A DNA stretch of 64,000 nt from Herbiconiux sp. VKM Ac-1786 (GTDB lineage: Bacteria; Actinomycetota; Actinomycetes; Actinomycetales; Microbacteriaceae), in contig NZ_JADKSG010000001.1 of the NCBI RefSeq assembly GCF_015350805.1, forward strand, positions 1,474,513-1,538,512, written 5' to 3'. The notes under the pieces are model-generated. The model saw only the letters and a list, made by a program, of their open reading frames with translations, was not told where the DNA came from and did not search any database. Made by a program: the position numbers and the translations under genes. Shown here one piece after another: positions 8,194 through 16,754 of the stretch. The first letter of the stretch is position 1. Each line of letters starts with the position of its first letter.

Positions 8194-8242
8194 CAGTGGT
8201 GCTTAAGTACCGCTCAGTGGTAACGTGCTCGCAACCAGTGGT
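8194..8242. promoter_or_regulatory. Triple CAGTGGT operator with 20-bp palindrome, probable IclR target
   Basis: CAGTGGT occurs at 8194-8200, 8215-8221 and 8236-8242, exactly 21 bp apart (two helical turns). The first copy is also the left arm of an imperfect 20-bp palindrome at 8195-8214 centred on CTTAAG. The array fills the 111-bp gap between the oxidoreductase and transporter starts. IclR relatives such as PcaU and PobR are known to use a palindrome plus an extra direct repeat. Assignment to the IclR gene here is inference. Confidence 0.72.
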
Positions 8243-8283
8243 GAACAGCCGCTCCAACCCCGACAATGACGTGGGAGACACGC

Positions 8284-9618
8284 ATGACAGATTCCTCAAG
8301 CCCGGTCGCGGTCGCCGAAGCGGCACCGCTCGACGACGCCTCACGGGCGCGGCGTGTCCGGAAGGTCATCCTGGCCGCCGGCACCGGCCACTTCGTCGAG
8401 TGGTTCGACTTCGGCCTGTACGGCACGCTCGCGACGGTGATCAGCCTCAACTTCTTCCAGCAGGGCGATCCGCAGGCGGCGCTCCTCTCCGCCTTCGCCG
8501 TGTTCGGCGCCGGCTTCGTGATGCGGCCGCTGGGAGGGCTGTTCTGGGGCTCGCTGGGCGACCGTGTCGGACGGAAGTCCACGCTGGCGACGGTCATCCT
8601 CGTCACCTCGGGAGCGACCGTGGTGATGGGCATCCTGCCGACCTACGGCATGATCGGCATCTGGGCGCCGCTCCTGCTGGTGCTCGTGCGCCTCGTGCAG
8701 GGCTTCGCCGCCGGCGGCGAGAGCTCGGGCGCCACCACCCTGCTGGCCGAGTACGCCCCATCGAACCGGCGCGGCTTCGTGACGAGCTTCGTCGACGTGT
8801 TCGGCTTCGCCGCGTTCGTGGTCGGGGCGGGGCTCGTGCTGCTCTTCACCGCCACGCTCGGATCCGACGCGCTGAACGATTGGGGCTGGCGTGTCCTGTT
8901 CCTGCTCGCCCTGCCGCTCGGCCTGGTGGGGGTCTACCTGCGGCTGAAGCTCGAGGACACCCCGGAGTTCCAGGCCGTGAAGCAGAAGGGCGAGGTGGCC
9001 AAGGCGCCGCTGCGCACATCGTTGCGGACGTCGTGGCGCGCGCTGCTGTTCTGCGTGGGCTTCGTCGTGATCAAGGCGGTGGGCCACTGGATCCTCCAGA
9101 CGTTCATGCCGTCGTACCTGCAGACCACGCTCGGATTCTCCCAGCCGCTCAGCTACGCGGCGACCGTGATCGGGCTGCTCGTGATCGCCGTGCTCGTGCC
9201 CTTCATGGGCCTGCTCAGCGACCGCATCGGACGGAAGCCCGTGATGATCGCGGGCTGCGCGGGCTTCATCCTGCTCACCTATCCGGCGCTCATGCTGATG
9301 AGCGGGGGCAACTTCCTCGGCGCGACGGTCGCGATGATCCTCCTCGGCATCTTCATGGCCGCTTACGACGGGGCGTCGAGCGCGGCCATGGCCGAGCTGT
9401 TCCCCACGAACATCCGCTACGGCTCGATGGCGATCGCCTACAACCTCTCGGTGGCGGTGTTCGGCGGCATCACGCCGCTGCTGGCCACCTTCCTGATCGG
9501 GGCCACGGGCAACTCGTTCGCACCGGCGTTCTACGTGATGGCCGCTGCGGCCATCAGCCTCGTGGTGGTGCTGCGCGCCCGTGAGACCGCCAAGCTGCCG
9601 CTGCGATCGGAGGCGTGA
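8284..9618 (+). CDS. MFS transporter, metabolite:H+ symporter (MHS) family
   Basis: 444 aa, 12 predicted membrane helices. The first helix carries GHFVEWFDFGLYG, the hallmark of the MHS subfamily (citrate, alpha-ketoglutarate, proline/betaine, shikimate carriers), and loop 2-3 has GDRVGRK; a second copy of the loop, SDRIGRKP, lies after helix 8. The start at 8284 has GGGAGA upstream at suitable spacing; an ATG at 8266 is less well placed. It diverges from the FAD oxidoreductase across the triple operator and is followed by the epimerase gene with a TGATG overlap. It probably imports the substrate of this cluster. Confidence 0.88.
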   Translation: MTDSSSPVAVAEAAPLDDASRARRVRKVILAAGTGHFVEWFDFGLYGTLATVISLNFFQQGDPQAALLSAFAVFGAGFVMRPLGGLFWGSLGDRVGRKSTLATVILVTSGATVVMGILPTYGMIGIWAPLLLVLVRLVQGFAAGGESSGATTLLAEYAPSNRRGFVTSFVDVFGFAAFVVGAGLVLLFTATLGSDALNDWGWRVLFLLALPLGLVGVYLRLKLEDTPEFQAVKQKGEVAKAPLRTSLRTSWRALLFCVGFVVIKAVGHWILQTFMPSYLQTTLGFSQPLSYAATVIGLLVIAVLVPFMGLLSDRIGRKPVMIAGCAGFILLTYPALMLMSGGNFLGATVAMILLGIFMAAYDGASSAAMAELFPTNIRYGSMAIAYNLSVAVFGGITPLLATFLIGATGNSFAPAFYVMAAAAISLVVVLRARETAKLPLRSEA

Positions 9619-10601
9619 TGAGCAGGATCGCCGTGACCGGCGCCTCGGGTCGGGTCGGACGGGCGGTGGCAGCGCTGCTCGTCGAACGCGGGCATCACGT
9701 GCTCGGCCTCGACCTCGTGGCACCCGCGGCCCCCGTGCCCGGGGTCGACTACCTCGTCGGCGACCTCGCCGAGCTGCCGCCCCAGGACCCACGTCTGGCC
9801 GACGTCGAGGCGGTCGCCCATCTGGGGGCGTTCATGTCATGGCGACCGGAGGACGCGTCGCGCGTGTACGACGCGAACGCCACCGCCACGCAGCGTCTCG
9901 TGCGGGCGCTGGACGGGTCGGCGCTCCGGCGATTCGTGCTGGCGAGTACGGGGGAGGTGTATCCCGAGAACGCGCCGGTGTACCAGCCGCTGGACGAGCA
10001 GCATCCGCGGCTCCCCGTCACCTGGTACGGCTTGAGCAAGGTGCTGGCCGAGGAGATCACGGCGTTCGCCGGCCGGGCGAACGGCTGGGCGACCGTGGTG
10101 CTGCGCTTCTCGCACACGCAGGATCCGGCGGAGCTGCTCGACCCCGACTCCTTCTTCTCGGGCCCGCGGTTCTTCGCCGGTCGGCGCCTCCCGCGCGAGC
10201 GGGCCGCCGGACACGACGAGGTCGCCGACGTGCTCGAGCCGTACGCCGACGACGACTCGACACTGCTGGTCGCATCGCGGGCCGACGGCGAACCGGTGCA
10301 GATGGGCATCCTCGCCACGGCCGACCTCGCACGGGGAGTGGTCCTGGCGCTCGAGGCGTCGACGACCGGTCACGAGGTGATCGGCTTGGGACCGGACGAG
10401 CCGACCGACCTCGGCGCGTTCGCGCGGCGCCTGGCGGCGGCAGCGGGACTCGGGACCGTCGACGTGATGCTCCCCGTCAGTGCGCCGAGCTACCGCACCT
10501 CGAACGCCCGGGCGCGCGAGCTGCTCGGCTTCGTCCCGCTCCTCGGCGAGGAGGACCTGGTGCGGGCGGCCGTCGCGGCGAGGGAGGCCCGCCTGGCGTG
10601 A
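9618..10601 (+). CDS. NAD-dependent epimerase/dehydratase (extended SDR)
   Basis: 327 aa, extended short-chain dehydrogenase. The Rossmann motif ITVTGxxGxxG appears as VTGASGRVGRAV near the N-terminus, and the catalytic YGLSK (Tyr-x3-Lys) lies near residue 137. The start shares one base with the transporter stop (TGATG), with a GGAGG site upstream at 9610, so it is co-transcribed with and coupled to the transporter gene. A role in oxidising or isomerising the imported compound is inferred from position only. Confidence 0.85.
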   Translation: MSRIAVTGASGRVGRAVAALLVERGHHVLGLDLVAPAAPVPGVDYLVGDLAELPPQDPRLADVEAVAHLGAFMSWRPEDASRVYDANATATQRLVRALDGSALRRFVLASTGEVYPENAPVYQPLDEQHPRLPVTWYGLSKVLAEEITAFAGRANGWATVVLRFSHTQDPAELLDPDSFFSGPRFFAGRRLPRERAAGHDEVADVLEPYADDDSTLLVASRADGEPVQMGILATADLARGVVLALEASTTGHEVIGLGPDEPTDLGAFARRLAAAAGLGTVDVMLPVSAPSYRTSNARARELLGFVPLLGEEDLVRAAVAAREARLA

Positions 10602-10619
10602 CCCCTTTCGGGCTGGGCG

Positions 10620-11822
10620 TCAGCCCTTGAGGGCGTCGGCCAGCTTCACGCGGGGGCCCGTGCGGAGCAGCGAGTTCGCGTAGATGCGCGAGCCGATCAC
10701 CACGACGACCGCGGTGGTCGCGAGCAGGATGACGAGCGAGACGAGCGGCTCCCACCACTCGGCGTCGCCGAGGAACAGTCGCAGCGGCATGCCGATCGGC
10801 GCCGAGAACGGGATGTAGGACATCACGGCCATCACCGTCTCATTCGAGTTGAAGAAGATCACCAGGAAGTAGGGCAGCATCACGAGGGTGGTGACCGGCG
10901 AGGTGACCGAGCCGACGTCCTCCTGACGCGAGACCAGGGCGGCGCTCGCCGAGTACAGTGCGGCGATCAGCACGAAGCCGAAGACGAAGAACACCACGAA
11001 CCAGGCGATGGCCGGGCCGAGGAGGCCGAGCAGGCCGGACTGTCCGGTGGTGGCGAGGCCGAGCACCGCCGCCAGGCCGATCAGGGCCGTCTGCCCGAAG
11101 GCGAGCACGCTGTTGCCGAGCACCTTGCCCGCCAGCAGTTCACGGGCGTTGATCGTCGACAGCAGGATCTCGACGACCCGCGTCTGCTTCTCCTCCACCA
11201 CGCTCTGCGCGATCGTGGAGCCGAAGGTGACGGCGGCCATGAAGAACACGATGCCGAAGGCGATGCCGACGATGTAGGCGAGGAACCCGTCGGAGTCGCC
11301 CGGCTCGAGCAGCTGCACGGGCGGGGCGAGGCTGAGCAGCGAGACCACGGTGGTGGGGGTGTCGCTCAGGGCGAGCACCTCGTAGGCGGCCTCGGGGCCT
11401 CCGGGTGTGCCGGTGGTGCCGGTGGTGCCGGTGGTCCCGGTGCTGCCGGTTCCGGCCGCCGGGGTCGCGCCCTCGACCGTGCCGGGCAGCACGATGGCCG
11501 CCTCGACGTCGCCGTCGCGCACGAGCTGCTCGGCATCCGCGACCGTGGCGGCCTGGGTGATATCGAGGCGGTCGCCGAGGCCGGTGACGAGCGGCGCCGT
11601 CTGCGGCACCACGGCGACCTTCGGCGCCCCCGCGTTCGCCGCGAAGATGCCGCTGGCGACGATCGAGCCGAGCACGACGACGAGCAGGATGCCCGTGGAG
11701 ATCAGGAAGGCCTTGCTGCGCAGTCGCATCGAGATCTCGCGGGACGCCACGAGGCGGGTGCCCTGCACCGCCGAGAGGGCGGCGGGGCGGGCGGGGCGCG
11801 TGGTGCGGGTGTCGGCGCTCAT
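10620..11822 (-). CDS. ABC-2 type permease of a NatAB-like exporter
   Basis: 400-aa membrane subunit. One helix at about 36-58 is followed by a large extracytoplasmic domain (about 60-190) and five or six C-terminal helices, the layout of NatB/ABC-2 permeases. The extracytoplasmic part holds a Gly-Thr tract encoded by a 9-bp tandem repeat (11407-11451). The ATG overlaps the stop of the ATPase gene (ATGA, 11819-11822). Family members export Na+ or unknown peptides and lipids; the substrate is not predictable here. Confidence 0.87.
   Translation of the reverse strand: MSADTRTTRPARPAALSAVQGTRLVASREISMRLRSKAFLISTGILLVVVLGSIVASGIFAANAGAPKVAVVPQTAPLVTGLGDRLDITQAATVADAEQLVRDGDVEAAIVLPGTVEGATPAAGTGSTGTTGTTGTTGTPGGPEAAYEVLALSDTPTTVVSLLSLAPPVQLLEPGDSDGFLAYIVGIAFGIVFFMAAVTFGSTIAQSVVEEKQTRVVEILLSTINARELLAGKVLGNSVLAFGQTALIGLAAVLGLATTGQSGLLGLLGPAIAWFVVFFVFGFVLIAALYSASAALVSRQEDVGSVTSPVTTLVMLPYFLVIFFNSNETVMAVMSYIPFSAPIGMPLRLFLGDAEWWEPLVSLVILLATTAVVVVIGSRIYANSLLRTGPRVKLADALKG
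11407..11451 (-). repeat. 9-bp coding tandem repeat in the ABC permease
   Basis: Five 9-bp units, three of them identical (GTGCCGGTG on the plus strand), encode alternating Gly and Thr in the extracytoplasmic domain. Confidence 0.85.
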
Positions 11823-12769
11823 CGCACGACCTCCTTGAAGATCTGGGACAGGGTGGGCAGGACGGGGGCGAAGCGGCGCACGGGGCCGGTCTCGAGGGCG
11901 CGGCGCAGCACGGCCTGGGCGGCATCCTGGCCCTGCTGGCTCGACTGGCCCTGCTGGCTCGACTGGCCCGGCTGGCTCGACTCGCCCGGCGCGCCTCGGT
12001 CGACCTCGAACACGGCGTAGTCGCCGTCGAGCTCGACCACGCGCACCCCGGGCATCTCGCGCACCCACCCGGCGTCGTGCGCCAGGTCGATCTCGTAGCG
12101 GGCCTCGGAGTGCTGCTCCCGCAGCTCCTCGCGCGAGCCCTGCGCGCGGATCGTGCCGCCCGCGATCACCACGAGGTCGTCGCAGATGCGCTCCACGATG
12201 TCGAGCTGGTGCGACGAGAACAGCACGGGCACCCCGGTCGCCGCGTGCTCGGTGAGCACGGTCTGCACGGTCTCGACGGCCATCGGGTCGAGGCCCGAGA
12301 AGGGCTCGTCGAGCACCAGCACGCTCGGGTCGTGCACGAGGGCCGCGGCGATCTGGGCACGCTGCTGGTTGCCGAGCGAGAGGCTCTCGACGGTGGCGTT
12401 CGCGCGCTCGCCGAGGCCGAGGCGCTCGAGCAGGTCGTCGGTGCTCGCCTTCGCGGCGGAGGCCGACATGCCGTGCAGGCGCCCGAGGTAGACGATCTGC
12501 TCGGCGACCTTCATCTTCGGGTACAGCCCGCGCTCCTCGGGCATGTAGCCGAAGAGGGCACGATCGGCGGGCGTCAGCCGCGTGCCGTCGAGGGTCACGG
12601 TGCCCGTGTCGCTCGCGAGCACCCCGAGGATGATCCGCATCGTCGTGGTCTTGCCGGCCCCGTTGCCGCCGACGAACCCGGTCATCCGCCCGTCGCCGAC
12701 CGTAAAGCTCACGCCGTCGAGCACCCGGTTCTTGCCGAACGACCGGCTCACGTTCTCGATCTCGAGCAT
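11819..12769 (-). CDS. ABC transporter ATPase subunit, NatA-like
   Basis: 316 aa. Walker A GGNGAGKTT is at 34-42, Walker B VLVLDE at 150-155, and the H-loop His is in SSHQLD. The signature is SLSLGNQQ rather than LSGGQ, common in this subfamily. After the ATPase domain comes an accessory region (about 215-316) with a Gln/Ser-rich linker made by an 18-bp repeat (11927-11980). The gene has GGAGGGC before its ATG and a TAGCGT -10 at 12812-12817. It is the first gene of a two-gene operon with the permease. Confidence 0.9.
   Translation of the reverse strand: MLEIENVSRSFGKNRVLDGVSFTVGDGRMTGFVGGNGAGKTTTMRIILGVLASDTGTVTLDGTRLTPADRALFGYMPEERGLYPKMKVAEQIVYLGRLHGMSASAAKASTDDLLERLGLGERANATVESLSLGNQQRAQIAAALVHDPSVLVLDEPFSGLDPMAVETVQTVLTEHAATGVPVLFSSHQLDIVERICDDLVVIAGGTIRAQGSREELREQHSEARYEIDLAHDAGWVREMPGVRVVELDGDYAVFEVDRGAPGESSQPGQSSQQGQSSQQGQDAAQAVLRRALETGPVRRFAPVLPTLSQIFKEVVR
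11927..11980 (-). repeat. 18-bp coding tandem repeat in the ABC ATPase
   Basis: Three 18-bp units starting at 11927, 11945 and 11963 encode a QSSQQG-type hexapeptide linker near the C-terminus. The first two are identical. Confidence 0.85.
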
Positions 12770-12811
12770 GCTGCCCTCCGCTCCCGCGCCGCGAGGTGCC
12801 GCGCTGCCTTC

Positions 12812-12817
12812 ACGCTA
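12812..12817 (-). promoter_or_regulatory. -10 element for the NatA-like ATPase
   Basis: TAGCGT on the minus strand, about 42 bases before the ATG at 12769, leaving a short leader that contains GGAGGGC. Confidence 0.4.
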
Positions 12818-12886
12818 ACGAGCGGATGCGCGGCGGCGGATCAGCCGCGAGACGGGTCTCGGCGCGAAAGGGTCCGCCGCGCGGCG

Positions 12887-12923
12887 GAGGGCGGGGCGGG
12901 CATCCTGAACCCACCCCGCCCTC
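12887..12923 (-). terminator. Hairpin terminator after the MFS gene
   Basis: A 13-bp stem with one mismatch (12887-12899 with 12911-12923) and an 11-nt loop begins 11 bp past the MFS stop on the minus strand. No U-run follows, as is usual in GC-rich actinobacteria. Confidence 0.65.
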
Positions 12924-12934
12924 AGCCGTGAGGA

Positions 12935-14449
12935 CTACTTGCGTGCCGCGCGCTCGCGGGTGGTGCGCTCGCCCTCGACCTTCACCTTGCCGGGGTTGAC
13001 GGCGGAGAGCGGACTCGTGATCGCCTCGAGCGGTTTGCGTTCGGCGTTGACCCCGAAGATGAAGGCCACGATCCCACCGATCAGCATCACGATGCCGGCG
13101 CCGATGTAGCCGATCGAGATCGGGCCGCGGTCGGAGCCGTCGCCGATCAGGGTGCCGAACAGCACGGGGGCGATGGCGCCGACGATCTGGCCGATCGAGA
13201 AGAAGTACGAGATGACCTGCGAGCGCATCTCGAGCGGGAACAGCTCGCTCACGGTCAGGTAGGCCGACGAGGCCCCGGCGCTGGCGAAGAAGAACGACAC
13301 GCACCAGAAGATCGTCTGCGTGGTCGCGTTCAGCACGTCGGCCTGGAACAGGAAGCCCGAGATCGTCAGGATGATGCCGGCCAGCCCGTAGGTGAGCAGG
13401 ATCATCTTGCGCCGGCCCCAGGTGTCGAACAGGTGCCCGAGTACGAGCGGCCCGAGCAGGTTGCCGATGGCGAACGGGAAGAAGAAGTACTGCACCGCGT
13501 CGTTCTCGACACCGTAGAAGTTCTGCAGCGCCAGCGCGTAGGTGAAGAAGATCGCGTTGTAGAGGAACGACTGCGTGATCATCATCGTCAGGCCCACGAC
13601 CGTGCGGTTGGGGTAGTCGCGGATGAGCACGCTGGCGATCTTCTTGAACGGGATGCGGTCGAGCGGCGTGACCTCGATCGACTGGTCGTCGGGCACCGGA
13701 TCGAGCTTCTTGCCCGTCGACTTCTCGACCTGGGCCTCGATGTCGTCTACGGTCTTCTCGGCGATCTCCTCCTTGCCGTGCGTCATCAGCCAGCGCGGGC
13801 TCTCGGGGATGTGCCGGCGCATGTAGATCATGATCAGACCGACCACCGGGCCGATGAAGAACGCCAGCCGCCAGCCGATGTTCTCGGCGAAGTTGTCGGG
13901 GTTCAGGAAGAACAGGTTCGCCACCGAGCCGAGGGCGGCGCCGCCCCAGTAGGTGCCGTTGATCGCGATGTCGACGCGGCCGCGGTAGTGGCTCGGGATG
14001 AGCTCGTCGATCGCCGAGTTGATCGCGGCGTACTCGCCGCCGATGCCGAGACCGGCGACGAAGCGCATCGCGAACAGGAACTCCATGTTCGGGCTGAGGC
14101 CGGCGAGGGCGGATCCGACCAGGTAGATCGCGAGGGTGATGATGAAGAGCTTCTTGCGGCCCCACTTGTCACTCAGGCGCCCGAAGACGAGGGCTCCGAC
14201 CACCTGACCGACGAGGTAGATGGTTCCGGCGAGGCCCACCTGGGACGAGTCCATGCCGAGCGACTCCTGGAAGCCGTTCGAGGCGATGATCTGGATCTCG
14301 AGGCCGTCGAGGATCCAGGAGACCCCCAGTCCGAACACGACCATCCAGTGGAACCTCGTCCACGGCAGCCTGTCCATCCTGGCCGGGACCAGGCTCCGGA
14401 CGGCCTTGGACGCGGGCGATCCCCCCGCAGCATCTGTCTTCGCAGCCAC
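12935..14449 (-). CDS. MFS transporter (sugar-porter-like)
   Basis: 504 aa, 12 helices. Sugar-porter-type motifs are GRLSDKWGRKK in loop 2-3, GIGGEYAAINSAIDELIP in helix 4, PESPRWL in the central loop and DTWGRRK after helix 8. A cytoplasmic insertion of about 60 charged residues separates the halves. GGAGG lies 7 bp before the ATG. A TAGCAT -10 (14498-14503) sits in the 129-bp gap after the response-regulator gene, so it is probably transcribed separately. It could carry a sugar, an aromatic acid or another organic anion. Confidence 0.85.
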   Translation of the reverse strand: MAAKTDAAGGSPASKAVRSLVPARMDRLPWTRFHWMVVFGLGVSWILDGLEIQIIASNGFQESLGMDSSQVGLAGTIYLVGQVVGALVFGRLSDKWGRKKLFIITLAIYLVGSALAGLSPNMEFLFAMRFVAGLGIGGEYAAINSAIDELIPSHYRGRVDIAINGTYWGGAALGSVANLFFLNPDNFAENIGWRLAFFIGPVVGLIMIYMRRHIPESPRWLMTHGKEEIAEKTVDDIEAQVEKSTGKKLDPVPDDQSIEVTPLDRIPFKKIASVLIRDYPNRTVVGLTMMITQSFLYNAIFFTYALALQNFYGVENDAVQYFFFPFAIGNLLGPLVLGHLFDTWGRRKMILLTYGLAGIILTISGFLFQADVLNATTQTIFWCVSFFFASAGASSAYLTVSELFPLEMRSQVISYFFSIGQIVGAIAPVLFGTLIGDGSDRGPISIGYIGAGIVMLIGGIVAFIFGVNAERKPLEAITSPLSAVNPGKVKVEGERTTRERAARK

Positions 14450-14578
14450 AGCGCACCTCCGTCTCGCCGGACGGTCAGCGGGCGGTTGCGGATGCGGATG
14501 CTAGCGACGCCGGCGGCGAGACAGAACGTACGCCGAAGTTGCAGTTTGCGCACTGTTTTCGATTCCGGGCGATTATCC

Positions 14579-15316
14579 TCAGGGGCGGCCGGGCACGGCG
14601 ACCCCCGTCTCGTAGGCGAAGACGACGGCCTGGATGCGGTCGCGGAGGCCGAGTTTCTGCAGGATCTTGGAGACGTGGGTCTTCACGGTGGCCTCGCCCA
14701 GGTAGAGCTCGCGGGCGATCTCGGCGTTGGAGCGGCCGGCGGCCAGGAGCTCGAGCACCTCGCGCTCGCGATCGGTGAGGGCGTCGAGCTCGGGGGCGGG
14801 AGTGAGGGTCGGGGTGGGCTCTCCGGCGGGCGCCTTGACTCCGGCGGGTGCCTTGATTCCGGCGGGAGCGGTCGCGGGCGCTGCCGGGCGGCGGGCGAAG
14901 CTCTCGATCACGCGCCGGGTGACGTCGGGCGAGAGCAGCGCGTCACCACGGGCCACCACCTGCACCGCGTCGACGAGGCTCTCGGGCGAGGAGTTCTTCA
15001 GCACGAAGCCGCTCGCGCCGGCCTCGAGGGCGGCGAACAGGTAGTCGTCACGATCGAAGGTCGTGAGGATCAGGATGCCCGCGGCCGTGCCCTCTCGCAG
15101 CAGCTGCCGCGTGGCCTCGAGCCCGTCGAGCTCGGGCATCTGCACGTCCATGCAGATGACATCGGGGGCGAGCTCGCGGCCGAGCGTCACGGCCTCGCGG
15201 CCGTTGCGGGCCTCGCCGACAACCTCGATGCCGTCCTCGGACTCGAGGATGATGCGGAGGCCGACCCGCACCAGGTCTTGGTCGTCGGCCAGCAGCACAC
15301 GGATCGGGGTGCTCAT
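14579..15316 (-). CDS. NarL/LuxR-family response regulator
   Basis: 245 aa. The receiver domain (1-120) has the acidic pair D11/D12, phospho-acceptor D57 (CMD), T85 and K107. The C-terminal LuxR-type helix-turn-helix (about 176-240) carries LTDREREVLELLAAGRSNAEIA. A linker of about 35 residues contains three repeats of (I/V)KAPAG. The ATG overlaps the stop of the histidine-kinase gene (ATGA), so kinase and regulator are coupled and form one two-component system. Target genes are unknown; the downstream MFS gene is one possibility. Confidence 0.92.
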   Translation of the reverse strand: MSTPIRVLLADDQDLVRVGLRIILESEDGIEVVGEARNGREAVTLGRELAPDVICMDVQMPELDGLEATRQLLREGTAAGILILTTFDRDDYLFAALEAGASGFVLKNSSPESLVDAVQVVARGDALLSPDVTRRVIESFARRPAAPATAPAGIKAPAGVKAPAGEPTPTLTPAPELDALTDREREVLELLAAGRSNAEIARELYLGEATVKTHVSKILQKLGLRDRIQAVVFAYETGVAVPGRP

Positions 15317-16644
15317 GCGGTCTCCTTCGGAGCGAGGGGGAGCCGGGCTCGCACCCTGTAGCCCCCACGGGGCTTGGGGCCGAGTTCGAGCTCTCCGCCG
15401 GCGGCGGCCACGCGCTCGCGCATGCCGATCTGGCCGAGGTGCGCGCCGCCGGCGCCGCCCCCACCCCCGCCACCGCCTCCGGCAGGCCCGCCGGGCGACG
15501 CCGCTCCCGCACCGGCGCCCGTATCGCTCACCTCGAGCTCGACCGCGTCGGCGAGGAAGCGCAGCCGCACGTCGGCCGTCGCGCGCGGGCCGGCGTGCTT
15601 CCGCACGTTGGTGAGCGACTCCTGAGCCAGGCGGTACACGGTGAGACCGACGGCGGTGGGCACGGGGCGCTCGGCTCCGACGGTGGAGAAGCTCACGGGC
15701 AGGCCCGACGCGCGGGCCTCGTCGACGAGTTCGTCGAGCTGCGCGACGCCTCGGGTCGAGGTGGTGGTCGAGGGGTCGTCGTTTCGCTCGCGGAGGGCCC
15801 CGAGCATCCGCTGCAGTTCGTCGACCGCCTCGCGGCCGTTCTCCTCGATCACCGACAGCGCCTGCACCGCCCGCGGGTCGACGCCGGACCCCGCCTGGCC
15901 GCGCTCGAGCACGCGCCGTGCGGCACCCGCCTGCAGCCCCATCACCGAGACGTGGTGCGCCACGACGTCGTGCAGCTCGCGGGCGATGCGCGAGCGCTCG
16001 AGCTCGACGGCCTGGCGGCTGCTCACCTCGCGCTCCCGCTCGAGCTCGAGGGTGCGCTGCTCGAGCGCCTCGCGCTGCCGGGCCGAGGCCCAGGCGGCGT
16101 TGCCGAAGACGTAGGAACCGCCGAAGTAGAGCAGGTTCGTGATGATCTGGATCAGCCCGATCGCGGCGAACTGCGACAGCGGCCCGTCGCGCGAGACGTC
16201 GGGGGTGGTGTCGGGGTTGAGCGCCTGGAAGATCAGCACGCCGGCCAGCCAGAGCAGCATGCCGACACTGATCAGGATGCGCAGCGCCGTCGCCAGCGTT
16301 CGGTTGCGGCCCCACGCGCCCACCGTGTAGAGCGCGATGAACAGGCAGATGTTGTTGAACAGCTGCTCCCAGATGCCCGAGTACTGCGCCACCACGAAGG
16401 TGACGGCGACCACGAGCGCCACGATCTCGGGCCACCGCCGCCGGAACGCCAGCGACCCCGCGACCAGCACCGAGAAGACGGCCGCGCCCCACCAGGGCGC
16501 GTGGGTCTGACCGGTCATGGCGCTCGAGAACAGCAGCCAGCTGAGGAACGTCGCGACGGCGAGCCCGGCGGCCGCGACGGCGTCGCGCCGGTAGCCGGCG
16601 GCGCCGGGGCGGGGCCGCTGCCAGTCGTCGGGGGCTGTGCTCAT
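15313..16644 (-). CDS. Sensor histidine kinase, HisKA_3 family
   Basis: 443 aa. Four or five membrane helices lie in residues 20-185, followed by a coiled coil (186-218), the dimerisation/phosphotransfer region with ARELHDVVAHH (phospho-His H225) and an HATPase domain with N-box QESLTNVRKH (N346), DTGAG (374) and LGQIGMRERV. A run of glycines at 389-400 sits in the ATP lid between the G1 and G2 boxes, an unusual low-complexity insertion. It is the NarX/DesK type, and with no large sensor loop it probably senses a membrane signal. TAGCGT at 16651-16656, six bases before the ATG, marks its promoter. Confidence 0.92.
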   Translation of the reverse strand: MSTAPDDWQRPRPGAAGYRRDAVAAAGLAVATFLSWLLFSSAMTGQTHAPWWGAAVFSVLVAGSLAFRRRWPEIVALVVAVTFVVAQYSGIWEQLFNNICLFIALYTVGAWGRNRTLATALRILISVGMLLWLAGVLIFQALNPDTTPDVSRDGPLSQFAAIGLIQIITNLLYFGGSYVFGNAAWASARQREALEQRTLELEREREVSSRQAVELERSRIARELHDVVAHHVSVMGLQAGAARRVLERGQAGSGVDPRAVQALSVIEENGREAVDELQRMLGALRERNDDPSTTTSTRGVAQLDELVDEARASGLPVSFSTVGAERPVPTAVGLTVYRLAQESLTNVRKHAGPRATADVRLRFLADAVELEVSDTGAGAGAASPGGPAGGGGGGGGGAGGAHLGQIGMRERVAAAGGELELGPKPRGGYRVRARLPLAPKETA

Positions 16645-16650
16645 GCCTCC

Positions 16651-16656
16651 ACGCTA
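16651..16656 (-). promoter_or_regulatory. -10 element of the two-component operon
   Basis: TAGCGT then GGAGGC then ATG on the minus strand. The six-base spacing predicts a leaderless message; GGAGG would act only if transcription started upstream. Confidence 0.5.
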
Positions 16657-16754
16657 GCGACCGGCCGCCCCGCGCCCATCCCTCGCTCGGCGGATGTGGA
16701 GAGCCGGGCGCGACCGGCGGGCGGTGCAGGAGCGGCCACGCGCACCGGCGTGCG

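Noticed and set aside
10610-10626. Hairpin terminator between the epimerase and ABC permease genes
   Set aside because: The 6-bp stem includes the permease stop codon and is too weak to call.
13433-15361. A 640-codon plus-strand frame
   Set aside because: It is the reverse shadow of the MFS and response-regulator genes and lacks any domain or ribosome site.
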